Notes: a model not told the origin generated them from the sequence alone. Numbered from the stretch's first letter, positions 36,852-45,560 are shown. The stretch: DNA of 64,000 nt from Mycolicibacter nonchromogenicus (GCF_002101775.1 NZ_LQPI01000036.1:1-64000), one strand, 5' to 3'. Numbers and translations: made by a program.

Positions 36852-38024
36852 ATGCGAGTCGTAGTGGTAGCCGGCCCAGATCCCGGTCACGCGTTCCCGG
36901 CGATCGCGCTGTGCAAGCGCTTCGCGGCGGCCGGCGATACACCGACACTGCTGACCGGCGTGCAGTGGCTCGACGCCGCGCGCGGCGCCGGGGTGGACGC
37001 CGCGGAGCTGCTGGGACTCGATCCCACCGCCGCCGATGACGACGCCGACGACGGCGCCAAGCTGCATCACCGCGCGGCGCGGATGGCGGTGGAGAACCGC
37101 GATCAGCTGCGGGCTCTGGCACCGGATCTGGTGGTCTCCGACGTCATCACGGCCTGCGGGGGAATGGCCGCCGAACTGCTCGACATCGGGTGGGTCGAAC
37201 TCAGTCCGCACCCGCTGTACCTGCCGTCGAAGGGACTGCCGCCGATCGGCAGCGGGCTGGCGCCGGGCACCGGGGTGCGCGGCCGGCTGCGGGATGCACT
37301 GATGCGCTCGTTGACGGCACGCTCGATACGCGCGGGCCTGCGGCAGCGCGCCGAGGCGCGGGTGGGTATCGGTCTGCCGGCCGACGATCCCGGGCCAATG
37401 CGACGGCTGATCGCCACGCTGCCCGCACTCGAGGTGCCCCGACCGGACTGGCCCGCTGAGGCAGTCGTGGTGGGACCACTGCACTTCGAGCCGACCGAGC
37501 AGGTGCTCGAGCTGCCGCCCGGGTCGGGCCCGCTGGTGGTGGTGGCGCCGTCCACCGCCGCCACCGGAGCCGCCGGGCTGGCCGAGCTCGCCCTGGAGCA
37601 TCTGGTTCCCGGTGCTGGCCTTCCCGAGGGCGCCCGGCTGGCGGTTTCGCGGCTGGGCGGCCCGCCCCTGGAGCTGCCCCCGTGGGCCGTCGCCGGGCTG
37701 GGACGCCAGGACGAACTGCTGACACACGCCGACGTGGTTGTCTGCGGCGGCGGGCACGGCATGGTGGCCAAGACTCTGCTGGGTGGGGTGCCGCTGGTGG
37801 TGGTGCCCGGCGGGGGCGATCAGTGGGAGATCGCCAATCGTGTGGTGCGCCAAGGCAGTGGGCGCTTGATCCGGCCATTGAGCGGGCCGGCGTTGGCCGA
37901 GGCGGTAGGCTCGGTGTTGGCGTCGCCGAGCTTCCGCGACGCCGCGCGGCGGGCCGCTGACACCGCCACCGATGTCGCCGATCCGGTACGGGTGTGCCAT
38001 GAAGCACTGTCCGGCACTCGGTAG
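36852..38024 (+). CDS. UGT-type glycosyltransferase (Rv2739c-like)
   Basis: The 390-residue GT-B fold enzyme has the N-terminal acceptor domain (MRVVVVAGPDPGHAFPAIALCKRF) and a C-terminal nucleotide-sugar domain with HADVVVCGGGHGMVAKTLLGGVPLVVVPGGGDQWEIANRV, the UGT-like signature. It would glycosylate a lipid or small hydrophobic acceptor; the acceptor is unknown. Length is close to Rv2739c. Its TAG stop lies in a TAGGTT box that probably drives the next gene. Confidence 0.88.
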   Translation: MRVVVVAGPDPGHAFPAIALCKRFAAAGDTPTLLTGVQWLDAARGAGVDAAELLGLDPTAADDDADDGAKLHHRAARMAVENRDQLRALAPDLVVSDVITACGGMAAELLDIGWVELSPHPLYLPSKGLPPIGSGLAPGTGVRGRLRDALMRSLTARSIRAGLRQRAEARVGIGLPADDPGPMRRLIATLPALEVPRPDWPAEAVVVGPLHFEPTEQVLELPPGSGPLVVVAPSTAATGAAGLAELALEHLVPGAGLPEGARLAVSRLGGPPLELPPWAVAGLGRQDELLTHADVVVCGGGHGMVAKTLLGGVPLVVVPGGGDQWEIANRVVRQGSGRLIRPLSGPALAEAVGSVLASPSFRDAARRAADTATDVADPVRVCHEALSGTR

Positions 38025-38027
38025 GTT
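38022..38027 (+). promoter_or_regulatory. Putative -10 box overlapping the glycosyltransferase stop codon
   Basis: TAGGTT starts with the TAG stop at 38022-38024 and ends 6 nt before GTG 38034. Confidence 0.5.
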
Positions 38028-38033
38028 GGGTGT

Positions 38034-38228
38034 GTGCGGCTGACCGAATTCCATGAACGGGTCACGATGCGTTTTGGTGCCGCGTACGGCGCCTCGGTGC
38101 TGGCCGACCACGTGCTGGCCGCCGTCGGCGGACGGACCGCGGTGCAGGCCATCGAGGACGGTGTGGAGCCGCGTGACGTGTGGTGGGCGCTGTGCTCGGA
38201 CTTCGACGTGCCGCGCGATCAGTGGTGA
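38034..38228 (+). CDS. DUF3046 small protein (Rv2738c-like)
   Basis: The 64-residue protein MRLTEFHERVTMRFGAAYG ... WWALCSDFDVPRDQW is the DUF3046 family, found next to recA-recX in many actinobacteria. The conserved LTEF, FG and DVPRDQW parts are present. Its function is not known; position suggests a link to RecA. Here a TetR/MpaB insertion separates it from recA by 2.2 kb. Its last 10 bp overlap the converging TetR gene. Confidence 0.88.
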   Translation: MRLTEFHERVTMRFGAAYGASVLADHVLAAVGGRTAVQAIEDGVEPRDVWWALCSDFDVPRDQW

Positions 38229-38869
38229 AGCTGATCGCTGCGCGCCACGATGCTTCGCACCAGGGCGACGGAGAGGTCTGAGCAGATCGCGGCCAGTTCG
38301 GCGGTGGACTCGACCGGATTGGCCAGCCACGTCTCGATGATCTGGTTGACTCCGCCGACGATGAACAGCGCGCCGCGGCGCAACTCTTCCGGTGCGAGGT
38401 TCTGACCGTCGAGAACGTCCGGCGCATGTTCGACGATCGCGTCGGTGATCATGTCGAGGATGCCCGCGCGGTGCTCATTGAGCCCCGGAATCGCTGAGAG
38501 GTCGCTGGTGGCGATGCGGTGGATGCAGGGGTCGGCGGCGATCAGGTCGAGAAACGCGGTCAGCGCGGAACGGAGTTTGTCCGCCAGGGTGCCGGGATCG
38601 CCGATGCCGGCGGTGACCATCGCTTCGAGCAGTTGATCGCGGACGTCGTCGGAGACCGCGAAGAACAGCGCGTCACGATTGGGGAACTGCTCGTAGAAAT
38701 AGCGCGGGGTGAGCCCGGCGGCGGTACAGACGCCGCGGACCGTGACCTCGCCGATGCCGGATTCTCCCCAGATCTGGCGACCGGCGGCCAGCAGCTTGCT
38801 CCGGCGCTCGGCACGGCGGTCCACCGCGCTGATCCCGCCGTAGTCACGCACCACCTCAGGGCGTTTCAT
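38219..38869 (-). CDS. TetR-family regulator, divergent from the MpaB-like gene
   Basis: The 216-residue protein carries a TetR helix-turn-helix at about residues 14-62 (RRSKLLAAGRQIWGESGIGEVTVRGVCTAAGLTPRYFYEQFPNRDALFFAV) and a helical ligand domain. I chose ATG 38869 because a TAGTGT box lies 7 nt before it; ATG 38875 and GTG 38878 are also in frame. It faces the MpaB-like gene across 71 bp and probably represses it and itself. It interrupts the usual DUF3046-recA neighbourhood. Confidence 0.85.
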   Translation of the reverse strand: MKRPEVVRDYGGISAVDRRAERRSKLLAAGRQIWGESGIGEVTVRGVCTAAGLTPRYFYEQFPNRDALFFAVSDDVRDQLLEAMVTAGIGDPGTLADKLRSALTAFLDLIAADPCIHRIATSDLSAIPGLNEHRAGILDMITDAIVEHAPDVLDGQNLAPEELRRGALFIVGGVNQIIETWLANPVESTAELAAICSDLSVALVRSIVARSDQLHH

Positions 38870-38876
38870 TGACATC

Positions 38877-38882
38877 ACACTA
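38877..38882 (-). promoter_or_regulatory. Putative -10 box for the leaderless TetR gene
   Basis: TAGTGT on the minus strand ends 7 nt before ATG 38869. In the same divergent gap a short dyad GGAT-GTT-ATCC (38907-38917) may be an operator half. Confidence 0.4.
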
Positions 38883-38940
38883 CTAGCGAACGTAGATTCG
38901 GAATACGGATGTTATCCAAAATAGCGCTGGAGGCCGCCCG

Positions 38941-40167
38941 ATGAACGCGCCTGCACCCACCGTGCCCGCCCGCCACCCCACCGGACCGGGTGCCGTGCCG
39001 GTCAGCATTCGGCTGCTGGCGACCGCGTTGGCGATCGGTCGGCCCACGCCGCAGCGGTGGCGCAAGATCGGTGAGGATCTGACCGCCGGCGACGAACCGA
39101 TGCAGCGGCTGGTCGAGTGGATGGTGAACACCGGAACGGCCGAGACGCGGCCGATCTTCGATCAGGTACTGGCCCACGGCCTGGACAGCGTTCCCGACGC
39201 ACCTGCGCCGCTGCGGGAGTTCTTCGGCGAGTTCGAGCCGATCCCAGACTGGGTCGATGTGGCCCGGTTGCGCCGCGGCCAGCGAGCCCTGCGCCGTGGC
39301 GGCGCCGACGGTACCTACATCGCGCGGGACGTGTCGTTCCTCGGCGGCTACCAGTTCTCCTCGTTCAACAAGACGCTGTTGCGCACCGGTGTGCTGGAGA
39401 AGGGCTCGAACAAGCGCTTCGCCGAGACCCTGCAGTGGGCGCTGGACGTCAGCGCCGAAGGGGGACTGGAGCCGCTTGGCGTCGGCTATCAGGCCACCAT
39501 CCGCGTTCGGCTGATCCACGAATTCGTTCGCCGGCACGTGTCGGCGCTACCGGACTGGCGTGGTGACGAATGGGGCCTGCCGGTCAATCAGACCGACATG
39601 GCCGCCACCCTGGTGGGGGCGCTGATCGCGCCTCCGGCCGGCGGGCTGGCGATGGGAATCGTGATGTCCCCGGCCGAACTGGAGGACATTGCGCACCTGA
39701 CCCGCTATGTCGGCTGGCTGATGGGGGTCCGCGAGGACTGGCTGCCTCACAGCTTCCGGGACGGCATCCGCATCCTCTATCAGACCCTGGGCGCACTCTC
39801 GGCGCCCGACGAGACCACCAAGCAGCTGGCCGCCCCGATGGCCGACGATCCGCTGGAATGGCGGTTCGGTGCCATCGCCGGTGTGCGGCGCCGTATCGCG
39901 CGCTCCCAGCATCTCTCGGTGACCAGCAGCTTTCTCGGGCCGCGCACGATGCGAAAGCTGGGACTGCCGGCCTTCGTACTGCCGTGGTATCCACTGCTGC
40001 GGATACCGGTCAACCTGGCCCGCAGCGCCGCTGCTCTGACCCTGCCCGGCGGCCTGGATCGCGCCGCGCGGCGGGGACGGCAGGAGCAGGAGGCGTTCAT
40101 GCGCACCATGATGGGCTCGAACGACACCACCATCGGGGCATCCGCGCACGTCATGGCGGTGGCGTAG
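38941..40167 (+). CDS. DUF2236 (MpaB/rubber oxygenase-like) protein
   Basis: The 408-residue protein belongs to the DUF2236 oxygenase group, which includes heme-dependent Lcp-type and MpaB-like enzymes. Family features are LREFFGEFEPIPDWVD, RDVSFLGGYQFSSFNKTLLRTG, GYQATIRVRLIHEFVRRHV and LTRYVGWLMGVREDWLP, where the HEFVRRH histidines are candidate heme or metal ligands. GGAGG precedes the ATG by 7 nt. Control by the divergent TetR protein is likely. The substrate is unknown; oxidation of a long hydrophobic chain would fit the family. Confidence 0.85.
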   Translation: MNAPAPTVPARHPTGPGAVPVSIRLLATALAIGRPTPQRWRKIGEDLTAGDEPMQRLVEWMVNTGTAETRPIFDQVLAHGLDSVPDAPAPLREFFGEFEPIPDWVDVARLRRGQRALRRGGADGTYIARDVSFLGGYQFSSFNKTLLRTGVLEKGSNKRFAETLQWALDVSAEGGLEPLGVGYQATIRVRLIHEFVRRHVSALPDWRGDEWGLPVNQTDMAATLVGALIAPPAGGLAMGIVMSPAELEDIAHLTRYVGWLMGVREDWLPHSFRDGIRILYQTLGALSAPDETTKQLAAPMADDPLEWRFGAIAGVRRRIARSQHLSVTSSFLGPRTMRKLGLPAFVLPWYPLLRIPVNLARSAAALTLPGGLDRAARRGRQEQEAFMRTMMGSNDTTIGASAHVMAVA

Positions 40168-40174
40168 CTCGGCT

Positions 40175-40235
40175 GTTGCCCGCGAGCCGGCCCGAGGTTG
40201 CCCGCGAGCCGGCCCGTGAGTTGCCCGCGAGCCGG
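40175..40235 (+). repeat. Three near-tandem copies of a GTTGCCCGCGAGCCGG unit
   Basis: Copies begin at 40175, 40197 and 40220 (22-23 bp spacing). The third copy runs into the left arm of the large hairpin at 40229-40282. The 290-bp gap between the MpaB-like gene and recA holds these repeats, the hairpin, a 15-bp palindrome and the recA promoters, and no gene. Confidence 0.85.
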
Positions 40236-40282
40236 AATTCCACGACGCGACCCGCCCATGTCACGTCGTCAGATTCCGGCTC
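40229..40282. repeat. Long imperfect hairpin upstream of recA
   Basis: GAGCCGGAAT (40229-40238) pairs with ATTCCGGCTC (40273-40282), and inside it ACGACG (40242-40247) pairs with CGTCGT (40264-40269), leaving a 16-nt loop. No T-run follows. It could be a terminator for the MpaB-like gene or a palindromic intergenic repeat. Confidence 0.8.
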
Positions 40283-40303
40283 GGCTGTCACACCTCACGC
40301 GCC

Positions 40304-40318
40304 GACACGCGGCGTGTC
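40304..40318. repeat. 15-bp palindrome next to the recA SOS promoter
   Basis: GACACGC-G-GCGTGTC has perfect 7-bp arms and ends 5 bp before the -35 element of recA promoter 2. It could bind a regulator. Confidence 0.6.
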
Positions 40319-40322
40319 TGAC

Positions 40323-40350
40323 TTGATTCGAACATTCGTTCGCCTACTGT
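40323..40350 (+). promoter_or_regulatory. recA LexA-controlled promoter with SOS box
   Basis: The SOS box CGAAC-ATTC-GTTCG (40329-40342) is a perfect CGAACN4GTTCG match. It lies between TTGATT (40323-40328) and TACTGT (40345-40350), 16 nt apart, so bound LexA would block the polymerase. Confidence 0.85.
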
Positions 40351-40377
40351 GGAGGAAGTTCGTTCGGCCTGACGGGT

Positions 40378-40400
40378 TTGTCAGACCCCGTCGCTAGCGT
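40378..40400 (+). promoter_or_regulatory. recA LexA-independent (RecA-NDp/PafBC-type) promoter
   Basis: TTGTCAG at 40378-40384 and TAGCGT at 40395-40400 reproduce the M. tuberculosis recA P1 pattern (TTGTCAGTG then TAGTGT), which PafBC activates after DNA damage without LexA. Confidence 0.7.
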
Positions 40401-40457
40401 CACGGCCAACCGACCGAGAACCGGTCAACCGAACTACCGAACCACAGGAGAGACATC

Positions 40458-41507
40458 ATGGCGCAAGCGCCCGATCGCGAAAAAGCACTCGAGCTGGCGA
40501 TGGCCCAGATCGACAAGAACTTCGGCAAAGGCTCGGTGATGCGCCTCGGGGACGAGGTGCGCCAGCCGATCTCAGTCATCCCGACCGGCTCGATCGCCCT
40601 GGACGTGGCGTTGGGCATCGGCGGCCTGCCCCGGGGCCGGGTCGTCGAGATCTACGGCCCGGAGTCCTCCGGTAAGACCACCGTGGCACTGCACGCGGTG
40701 GCCAATGCCCAGGCCGCCGGCGGGATCGCGGCGTTCATCGACGCCGAGCACGCCTTGGACCCCGAATACGCCCGGAACCTCGGCGTGGACACCGATTCGC
40801 TGCTGGTGTCCCAGCCCGACACCGGGGAGCAGGCGCTGGAGATCGCCGACACGCTGATCCGCTCCGGCGCGCTGGACATCCTGGTCATCGACTCCGTGGC
40901 CGCCCTGGTGCCGCGCGCGGAGATCGAAGGCGAGATGGGGGACAGTCACGTCGGTCTGCAGGCCCGGCTGATGAGCCAGGCGCTGCGGAAGATGACCGGT
41001 GCACTGAACAATTCGGGCACCACCGCCATCTTCATCAACCAGCTGCGGGAGAAGATCGGCGTCATGTTCGGCTCGCCCGAAACCACGACGGGCGGAAAGG
41101 CTTTGAAGTTCTATGCCTCGGTACGCCTGGACGTTCGGCGGATCGAGACCCTCAAGGACGGCACCGACGCGGTCGGCAACCGCACCCGGGTCAAGGTGGT
41201 CAAGAACAAGGTGTCGCCGCCGTTCAAGCAGGCCGAGTTCGACATCCTGTACGGCCGGGGCATCAGCCGCGAGGGTTCGCTGATCGACATGGGCGTGGAC
41301 CAGGGTTTCATCCGCAAGTCCGGCTCCTGGTTCACCTACGACGGCGAACAGCTGGGGCAGGGCAAGGAGAACGCCCGCAACTATCTGCTGACCAACGTCG
41401 ACGTGGCCAACGAGATCGAGAAGAAGATCAAAGAGAAGCTCGGTATCGGAGCCGTATTGACCGATGAGCTGGCCGATGAAGTCCTGCCCGCCCCCGTCGA
41501 CTTCTGA
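40458..41507 (+). CDS. recA: Recombinase RecA, without intein
   Basis: The 349-residue protein catalyses strand exchange and stimulates LexA self-cleavage. Walker A is GPESSGKT (67-74), Walker [11 protein letters not shown], and the DNA loops L1/L2 lie in [18 protein letters not shown] and [28 protein letters not shown]. The reading frame is continuous, so the RecA intein of M. tuberculosis is absent. AGGAGA lies 7 nt before the ATG. Two damage-responsive promoters lie upstream, and recX overlaps the 3' end by about 32 bp. Confidence 0.98.
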   Translation: MAQAPDREKALELAMAQIDKNFGKGSVMRLGDEVRQPISVIPTGSIALDVALGIGGLPRGRVVEIYGPESSGKTTVALHAVANAQAAGGIAAFIDAEHALDPEYARNLGVDTDSLLVSQPDTGEQALEIADTLIRSGALDILVIDSVAALVPRAEIEGEMGDSHVGLQARLMSQALRKMTGALNNSGTTAIFINQLREKIGVMFGSPETTTGGKALKFYASVRLDVRRIETLKDGTDAVGNRTRVKVVKNKVSPPFKQAEFDILYGRGISREGSLIDMGVDQGFIRKSGSWFTYDGEQLGQGKENARNYLLTNVDVANEIEKKIKEKLGIGAVLTDELADEVLPAPVDF

Positions 41508-42012
41508 GCCGGTCGAGCTAGCAGGGCCCACCCGCGAGGAGCAGGCGAAGACGCTGTGCCTTCGCCTGCTCACCGCGCGGGCCCGCACCCGCGCCGAGCT
41601 CGCCGGTCAACTGGCCAAACGCGGCTACCCCGACGACGTCAGTGACCGGGTGCTGGATCGACTGACCACCGCTGGGTTGATCGATGACAGCGACTTCGCC
41701 GAACAGTGGGTGCGATCCCGCCGCGAACACGCGGGTAAGGGACGCAAGGCGCTGGCCGCCGAGCTACGCACCAAAGGTGTCGACGACGACGTGATCGCCG
41801 CAGCGCTGGAGGGCATCGATGCCGCCGCCGAACGCGATCGCGCCGAGCAGCTGGTACACGCCAAGCTTCGCCGGGAGACCCTCGGCGACGACGACGTGAA
41901 GGTCACCCGTCGGCTGGTGGGGATGCTCGCCCGGCGCGGCTACCATCCGTCGATGGCCTACGACGTGGTCAGCACCGAATTGGCTGCTGAACGCGAACGT
42001 CGCCGGGTGTGA
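41476..42012 (+). CDS. recX: Regulatory protein RecX
   Basis: The 178-residue protein limits RecA filament growth. It is made of helical repeats: [70 protein letters not shown] and [22 protein letters not shown] prefer ATG 41476, which gives the N-terminus [11 protein letters not shown] comparable to the M. tuberculosis protein; ATG 41464 is also in frame. It overlaps recA and is cotranscribed with it. Confidence 0.93.
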   Translation: MKSCPPPSTSEPVELAGPTREEQAKTLCLRLLTARARTRAELAGQLAKRGYPDDVSDRVLDRLTTAGLIDDSDFAEQWVRSRREHAGKGRKALAAELRTKGVDDDVIAAALEGIDAAAERDRAEQLVHAKLRRETLGDDDVKVTRRLVGMLARRGYHPSMAYDVVSTELAAERERRRV

Positions 42013-42021
42013 GGGATCGGG

Positions 42022-42246
42022 TCAGACGTCTTCCGCGGCCCCGTCGTTGCCGGTGAAGACTTCCTTGGTCCGCTCGACGGCGTGAGTCGCGATCGCCACG
42101 GAGTCCTGGACGATCGCGCTGACGCCGCCGGAGATGTCCCCGCGAATGATGTCGCCGGCGTCCTCGACGATGTCCGAGGCCTTCTCGACGGCGTGTGCGG
42201 CGATGTCGCGCGCAGCGTCGAATGCGTCTTTGGGGGTGATCGCCAT
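42022..42246 (-). CDS. Small helical protein, unrecognised
   Basis: The 74-residue acidic protein is predicted helical throughout ([52 protein letters not shown]), with repeating AHAVEKxx/THAVERTK units. No membrane helix or enzyme motif is seen. AGGAGA 7 nt before the ATG and the protein-like composition support a real gene. It converges with recX (9 bp between stops) and is divergent from miaB. Confidence 0.65.
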   Translation of the reverse strand: MAITPKDAFDAARDIAAHAVEKASDIVEDAGDIIRGDISGGVSAIVQDSVAIATHAVERTKEVFTGNDGAAEDV

Positions 42247-42371
42247 CGGAGTCTCCTGTCGTCGGCTGTCGAATTCGACTGTAGACGGCGCACACCGTGC
42301 GTGCAGGGCCTAAATCGACCCGGGAGCCCGGGCCGCTATCGGCCTGGTCATTCCGAACGAATCAGCCGCCG

Positions 42372-42377
42372 TACCAT
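42372..42377 (+). promoter_or_regulatory. Putative -10 box for leaderless miaB
   Basis: TACCAT ends 7 nt before GTG 42385, and no ribosome-binding site is present. Confidence 0.5.
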
Positions 42378-42384
42378 AGACCGG

Positions 42385-43851
42385 GTGAGTTTGCCGGTGA
42401 TTTCCGAACAAGTGCGTACCTACGAGGTACGCACCTACGGCTGTCAGATGAACGTTCACGACTCCGAACGCATCGCCGGCATGCTCGAGCAGGCTGGTTA
42501 CCGCCGGGCACCCGCGAACGCAGACGCCGACCTGGTGGTGTTCAACACCTGCGCGGTGCGCGAGAACGCGGACAACAAGCTCTACGGCAACCTCAGCCAC
42601 CTGGCCCCCAACAAGCGAAGCAACCCCGACATGCAGATCGCCGTCGGAGGCTGCCTCGCGCAAAAGGACAAAGACAGCGTGCTGAGCCGCGCGCCGTGGG
42701 TGGATGTCGTCTTCGGCACGCACAACCTGGGCTCATTGCCGGCGTTGTTGGAGCGCGCCAGGCACAACCGCAGCGCCCAGGTCGAGATCGTCGAATCGCT
42801 GCGCGAATTCCCGTCGTCGCTGCCCGCCGCGCGGGACTCGGCCTATTCAGCGTGGGTTTCCATCTCGGTGGGCTGTAACAACAGCTGCACCTTCTGCATC
42901 GTGCCGTCGCTGCGCGGCCGCGAGGTGGATCGCAGCCCGGACGACATCCTCGCCGAGGTGCGAGCGCTGGCCGCCGAAGGCGTTCTCGAGGTGACCCTGC
43001 TAGGCCAGAACGTCAACGCCTACGGTGTCTCGTTCGCCGACCCGGAACTGCCGCGGGACCGAGGTGCATTCGCATCGCTGCTGCGCGCCTGCGGGGACAT
43101 CGACGGCCTGGAGCGGGTCCGCTTCACCTCTCCGCATCCGGCCGAATTCACCGACGACGTCATCGAGGCGATGGCCCAGACCCCCAACGTGTGTCCCACC
43201 CTGCACATGCCGTTGCAGTCCGGCTCGGACAGGGTGCTGCGGGCGATGCGCCGCTCCTACCGGGCCGAGCGTTACCTGGGCATCCTCGATCGGGTCCGGG
43301 CCGCCATTCCCGACGCAGCCATCACCACCGACCTGATCGTCGGGTTCCCCGGTGAGACCGAACAGGACTTCGAAGAGACCCTGCAGGTGGTGGCAGCCGC
43401 GCGGTTCTCGGCCGCGTTCACCTTCCAGTACTCCAAGCGGCCGGGAACACCCGCCGCCGAACTTCCCGACCAGGTCCCCAAAGAGGTTGTCCAGCAACGC
43501 TACGACCGGCTGATCGAACTGCAGGAACAGATTTCCTGGGACGAGAATCGGGCCCAGATCGGGCGCACCGTCGAACTGCTGGTGGCCGTGGGTGAGGGCC
43601 GCAAGGACGCCCAGACCTCGCGGATGAGCGGCCGCGCCCGCGACGGACGGCTGGTGCACTTCGCTCCGGGGTCCGCGCAGGTGCGTCCCGGCGACGTGGT
43701 CACCACGACGGTCACCGGTGCGGCGCCGCACCACCTGCTGGCCGATGGGCCACTGCTGAGCCACCGGCGTACCAGGGCCGGTGACAGCCATGCCGAACCA
43801 GCGCCCGGTGTCGGACTGGGCATGCCGAAGATGCCGGGGGTGACGCGATGA
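42385..43851 (+). CDS. miaB: tRNA-2-methylthio-N6-isopentenyladenosine synthase MiaB
   Basis: The 488-residue radical-SAM methylthiotransferase adds the 2-methylthio group to i6A37 in tRNA. Auxiliary-cluster cysteines are C20, C56 and C90 (YGCQMNV, NTCAVRE, GGCLAQ). The radical-SAM cluster CxxxCxxC is C164-C168-C171 (CNNSCTFC). A TRAM domain occupies about 385-455. MiaA, which makes its substrate, is encoded at 49.7 kb. GTG 42385 was chosen from the start of conserved sequence and the -10 box; the frame is open upstream. Its stop overlaps the next gene by 4 bp. Confidence 0.95.
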   Translation: MSLPVISEQVRTYEVRTYGCQMNVHDSERIAGMLEQAGYRRAPANADADLVVFNTCAVRENADNKLYGNLSHLAPNKRSNPDMQIAVGGCLAQKDKDSVLSRAPWVDVVFGTHNLGSLPALLERARHNRSAQVEIVESLREFPSSLPAARDSAYSAWVSISVGCNNSCTFCIVPSLRGREVDRSPDDILAEVRALAAEGVLEVTLLGQNVNAYGVSFADPELPRDRGAFASLLRACGDIDGLERVRFTSPHPAEFTDDVIEAMAQTPNVCPTLHMPLQSGSDRVLRAMRRSYRAERYLGILDRVRAAIPDAAITTDLIVGFPGETEQDFEETLQVVAAARFSAAFTFQYSKRPGTPAAELPDQVPKEVVQQRYDRLIELQEQISWDENRAQIGRTVELLVAVGEGRKDAQTSRMSGRARDGRLVHFAPGSAQVRPGDVVTTTVTGAAPHHLLADGPLLSHRRTRAGDSHAEPAPGVGLGMPKMPGVTR

Positions 43852-44441
43852 GCGGCAAAAGGGATCAGCACAACCTGGAGGCCTACCGGGCCGACATCGA
43901 AGCCGCCGAGCGGCGCGTCGCCGGCGAAATCGATCCCGGCGGCAGGGGGCCCGTCGTTGCGATCTGCGTCTTCGTGCTGCTCGGGTCATTCCTGTTGCCG
44001 CACACCGGTTCCGTCCGCGGCTGGGATGTCCTGTTCCCCGGGGAACGCACCGACGAAGCGCTGGTGACGCTGCCGTCGCAGGTGTTCATGTGGCTGGCGT
44101 TGGTGTTCGGGGTCGGGTTCTCGATATTGGCCCTGGTGACGCGACGCTGGACGGTGGCCTGGGTGGCACTGGCGGGTTCGGCGGTGGCCGCCGCCACCGG
44201 ACTGCTGGCCGTGTGGTCCCGGCAGACCGCGATAGCGGGCGACCCGGGTCCGGGCATCGGACTGATCCTGGCCTGGATCACGCTGATCGTGCTGGCGTTT
44301 CACTGGGCCCACGTGGTGTGGTCACGCACCGCCCTGCAGCTCGCGGCCGAGGCCGAGCGCCGGCGCAGCACCGCGCAGCTGCAGTCACGAAACCTGTTGG
44401 ACGATCTCAGCCGCCCCGAGGACCCGCCACCGGGGGAGTAG
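43848..44441 (+). CDS. Conserved membrane protein (Rv2732c-like)
   Basis: The 197-residue protein has a charged N-terminus (1-32), four membrane helices (about 35-52, 77-97, 101-122 and 134-155) and a helical charged C-terminal tail ([26 protein letters not shown]). It matches the position and layout of Rv2732c downstream of miaB. No functional motif is visible. The start overlaps miaB by 4 bp, and the 3' end overlaps the converging 233-residue gene by 35 bp. Confidence 0.8.
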   Translation: MSGKRDQHNLEAYRADIEAAERRVAGEIDPGGRGPVVAICVFVLLGSFLLPHTGSVRGWDVLFPGERTDEALVTLPSQVFMWLALVFGVGFSILALVTRRWTVAWVALAGSAVAAATGLLAVWSRQTAIAGDPGPGIGLILAWITLIVLAFHWAHVVWSRTALQLAAEAERRRSTAQLQSRNLLDDLSRPEDPPPGE

Positions 44442-45108
44442 CCGGAGCCTGCGCCCGGCCTTCTCGGCTTCCCCGATAGGCGCGTGCTCGCAACTCGGCG
44501 AGCCACCCCGGACGCAGTTGGACCCCCGGCGCGGTGTGCATGACCGGGTCGAACGAAACGTCGCGGTCCGCGCCGGCGCCGTTGATGACGAGGTGGGCCA
44601 ACGGGCGGAATTCGCCTGTGCCGCAGGCCTGGTCGATTTCGAAGCGAATGTGCCCGCCGGCGAGTTGCCGACGGATGTCGCTCAACGCCAATCCATAGCC
44701 GTCGATCCGCGTCGTCAGCCGCGCCCGCAGCCACCACAACTGTTCTCGATAATGCAGCGGCATGAGCGTGGTCATCTGCAGCCCCGACCACGACACCACC
44801 GGCCGTAGTCCCACCGCCCGGCCGATCACCCCGGAGCCCGCGGAGACCAGCAAGACATCCCAACTTCGGTGATCGTACGGCGGCACCGGTATCTGAATCG
44901 CCAGCCCGACGGCGTCGGGCAGTCGACCAGGCGTGCCGGTGGCTTTGGAGATGCGGGTGATGACGGCGGCTGACGGCACCGGCAGACCCTCGTCCGGTGG
45001 TGCGTCTCGTTCCAGAAAGCCCGTCGCCAGCACCCCGTCGGGGTGGAAAACCCGACGATGCCGCAGCGCGGAACCCCAGCGAAAGGGCCACCCGGCGGGG
45101 TCGGTCAT
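44407..45108 (-). CDS. Hypothetical protein, possibly catalase-fold-like
   Basis: The 233-residue protein begins WGSALRHRRVFHPDGVLATGFLER and continues with AAVITRISKATGTPGRLPDAVGLAIQIP. The order of an HPDGV start and a PG-x-PDA-x-GLA-I turn resembles the core of heme catalase-like proteins, but the catalase active-site His/Asn context and proximal Tyr motif are not clear, so catalase activity should not be assumed. There is no signal peptide. Its start overlaps the SRPBCC gene stop by 4 bp; the pair is probably one operon. Confidence 0.65.
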   Translation of the reverse strand: MTDPAGWPFRWGSALRHRRVFHPDGVLATGFLERDAPPDEGLPVPSAAVITRISKATGTPGRLPDAVGLAIQIPVPPYDHRSWDVLLVSAGSGVIGRAVGLRPVVSWSGLQMTTLMPLHYREQLWWLRARLTTRIDGYGLALSDIRRQLAGGHIRFEIDQACGTGEFRPLAHLVINGAGADRDVSFDPVMHTAPGVQLRPGWLAELRARAYRGSREGRAQAPATPPVAGPRGG

Positions 45109-45560
45109 TGCCGCGGCACGTCGCCGCGCCAGGCACCGGTCTCGGTGGGTTGGCTCTCGATGAAGTCCTTGAACCGCTTGAGGTCCGCATGGACACGGTG
45201 GTCGAGGATATTCAGCTTGTCGGCCACGTTCTCCAGAACACCGTCGGGGTCGATGTCCATCTGCGTGGTCACCCGGGTGGTGGCGTCATCGATCTTGTGG
45301 AAGGTGACCACGCCGCCGTGATTCGGGCCGCTGTCGGAACGCCACGCGACCCGTTCTTCCGGGTGCTGCTCGGTGATCGTGGCGTCGAATTCACGCGATA
45401 CCGGGCCCACCTTGATCTTCCAGTGCAGGTGGGTGTCGTCGCGTTGCAGTACCTGTTCGACACCCTCCATGAACTGCGGAAACGACTCGAACTGGGTCCA
45501 TTGGTTGTAGACCGTCCGAATCGGGCGCTTGACGTCGAGTGCTGCGGTGATATTGCTCAT
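45105..45560 (-). CDS. SRPBCC (polyketide cyclase/START-like) protein
   Basis: The 151-residue helix-grip protein starts with ITAALDVKRPIRTVYNQWTQFESFPQFMEGVEQV, the standard SRPBCC N-terminal strand and helix pair, and ends with the long C-terminal helix HRVHADLKRFKDFIES. Such proteins bind lipids, polyketides or other hydrophobic ligands. It is translationally coupled to the 233-residue gene. Similar proteins are common in actinobacteria; the ligand is unknown. Confidence 0.82.
   Translation of the reverse strand: MSNITAALDVKRPIRTVYNQWTQFESFPQFMEGVEQVLQRDDTHLHWKIKVGPVSREFDATITEQHPEERVAWRSDSGPNHGGVVTFHKIDDATTRVTTQMDIDPDGVLENVADKLNILDHRVHADLKRFKDFIESQPTETGAWRGDVPRQ

Noticed and set aside
38886..38901. 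A LexA-like box (CGAAC-GTAG-ATTCG) between the TetR and MpaB-like genes
   Set aside because: It has one mismatch in the core and both outer bases are wrong; such sites occur by chance. It would need LexA binding data.
42082..42384. Upstream extension of miaB to 42082
   Set aside because: The extension overlaps the small minus-strand gene and carries no MiaB sequence; GTG 42385 has a -10 box and a correct N-terminus.
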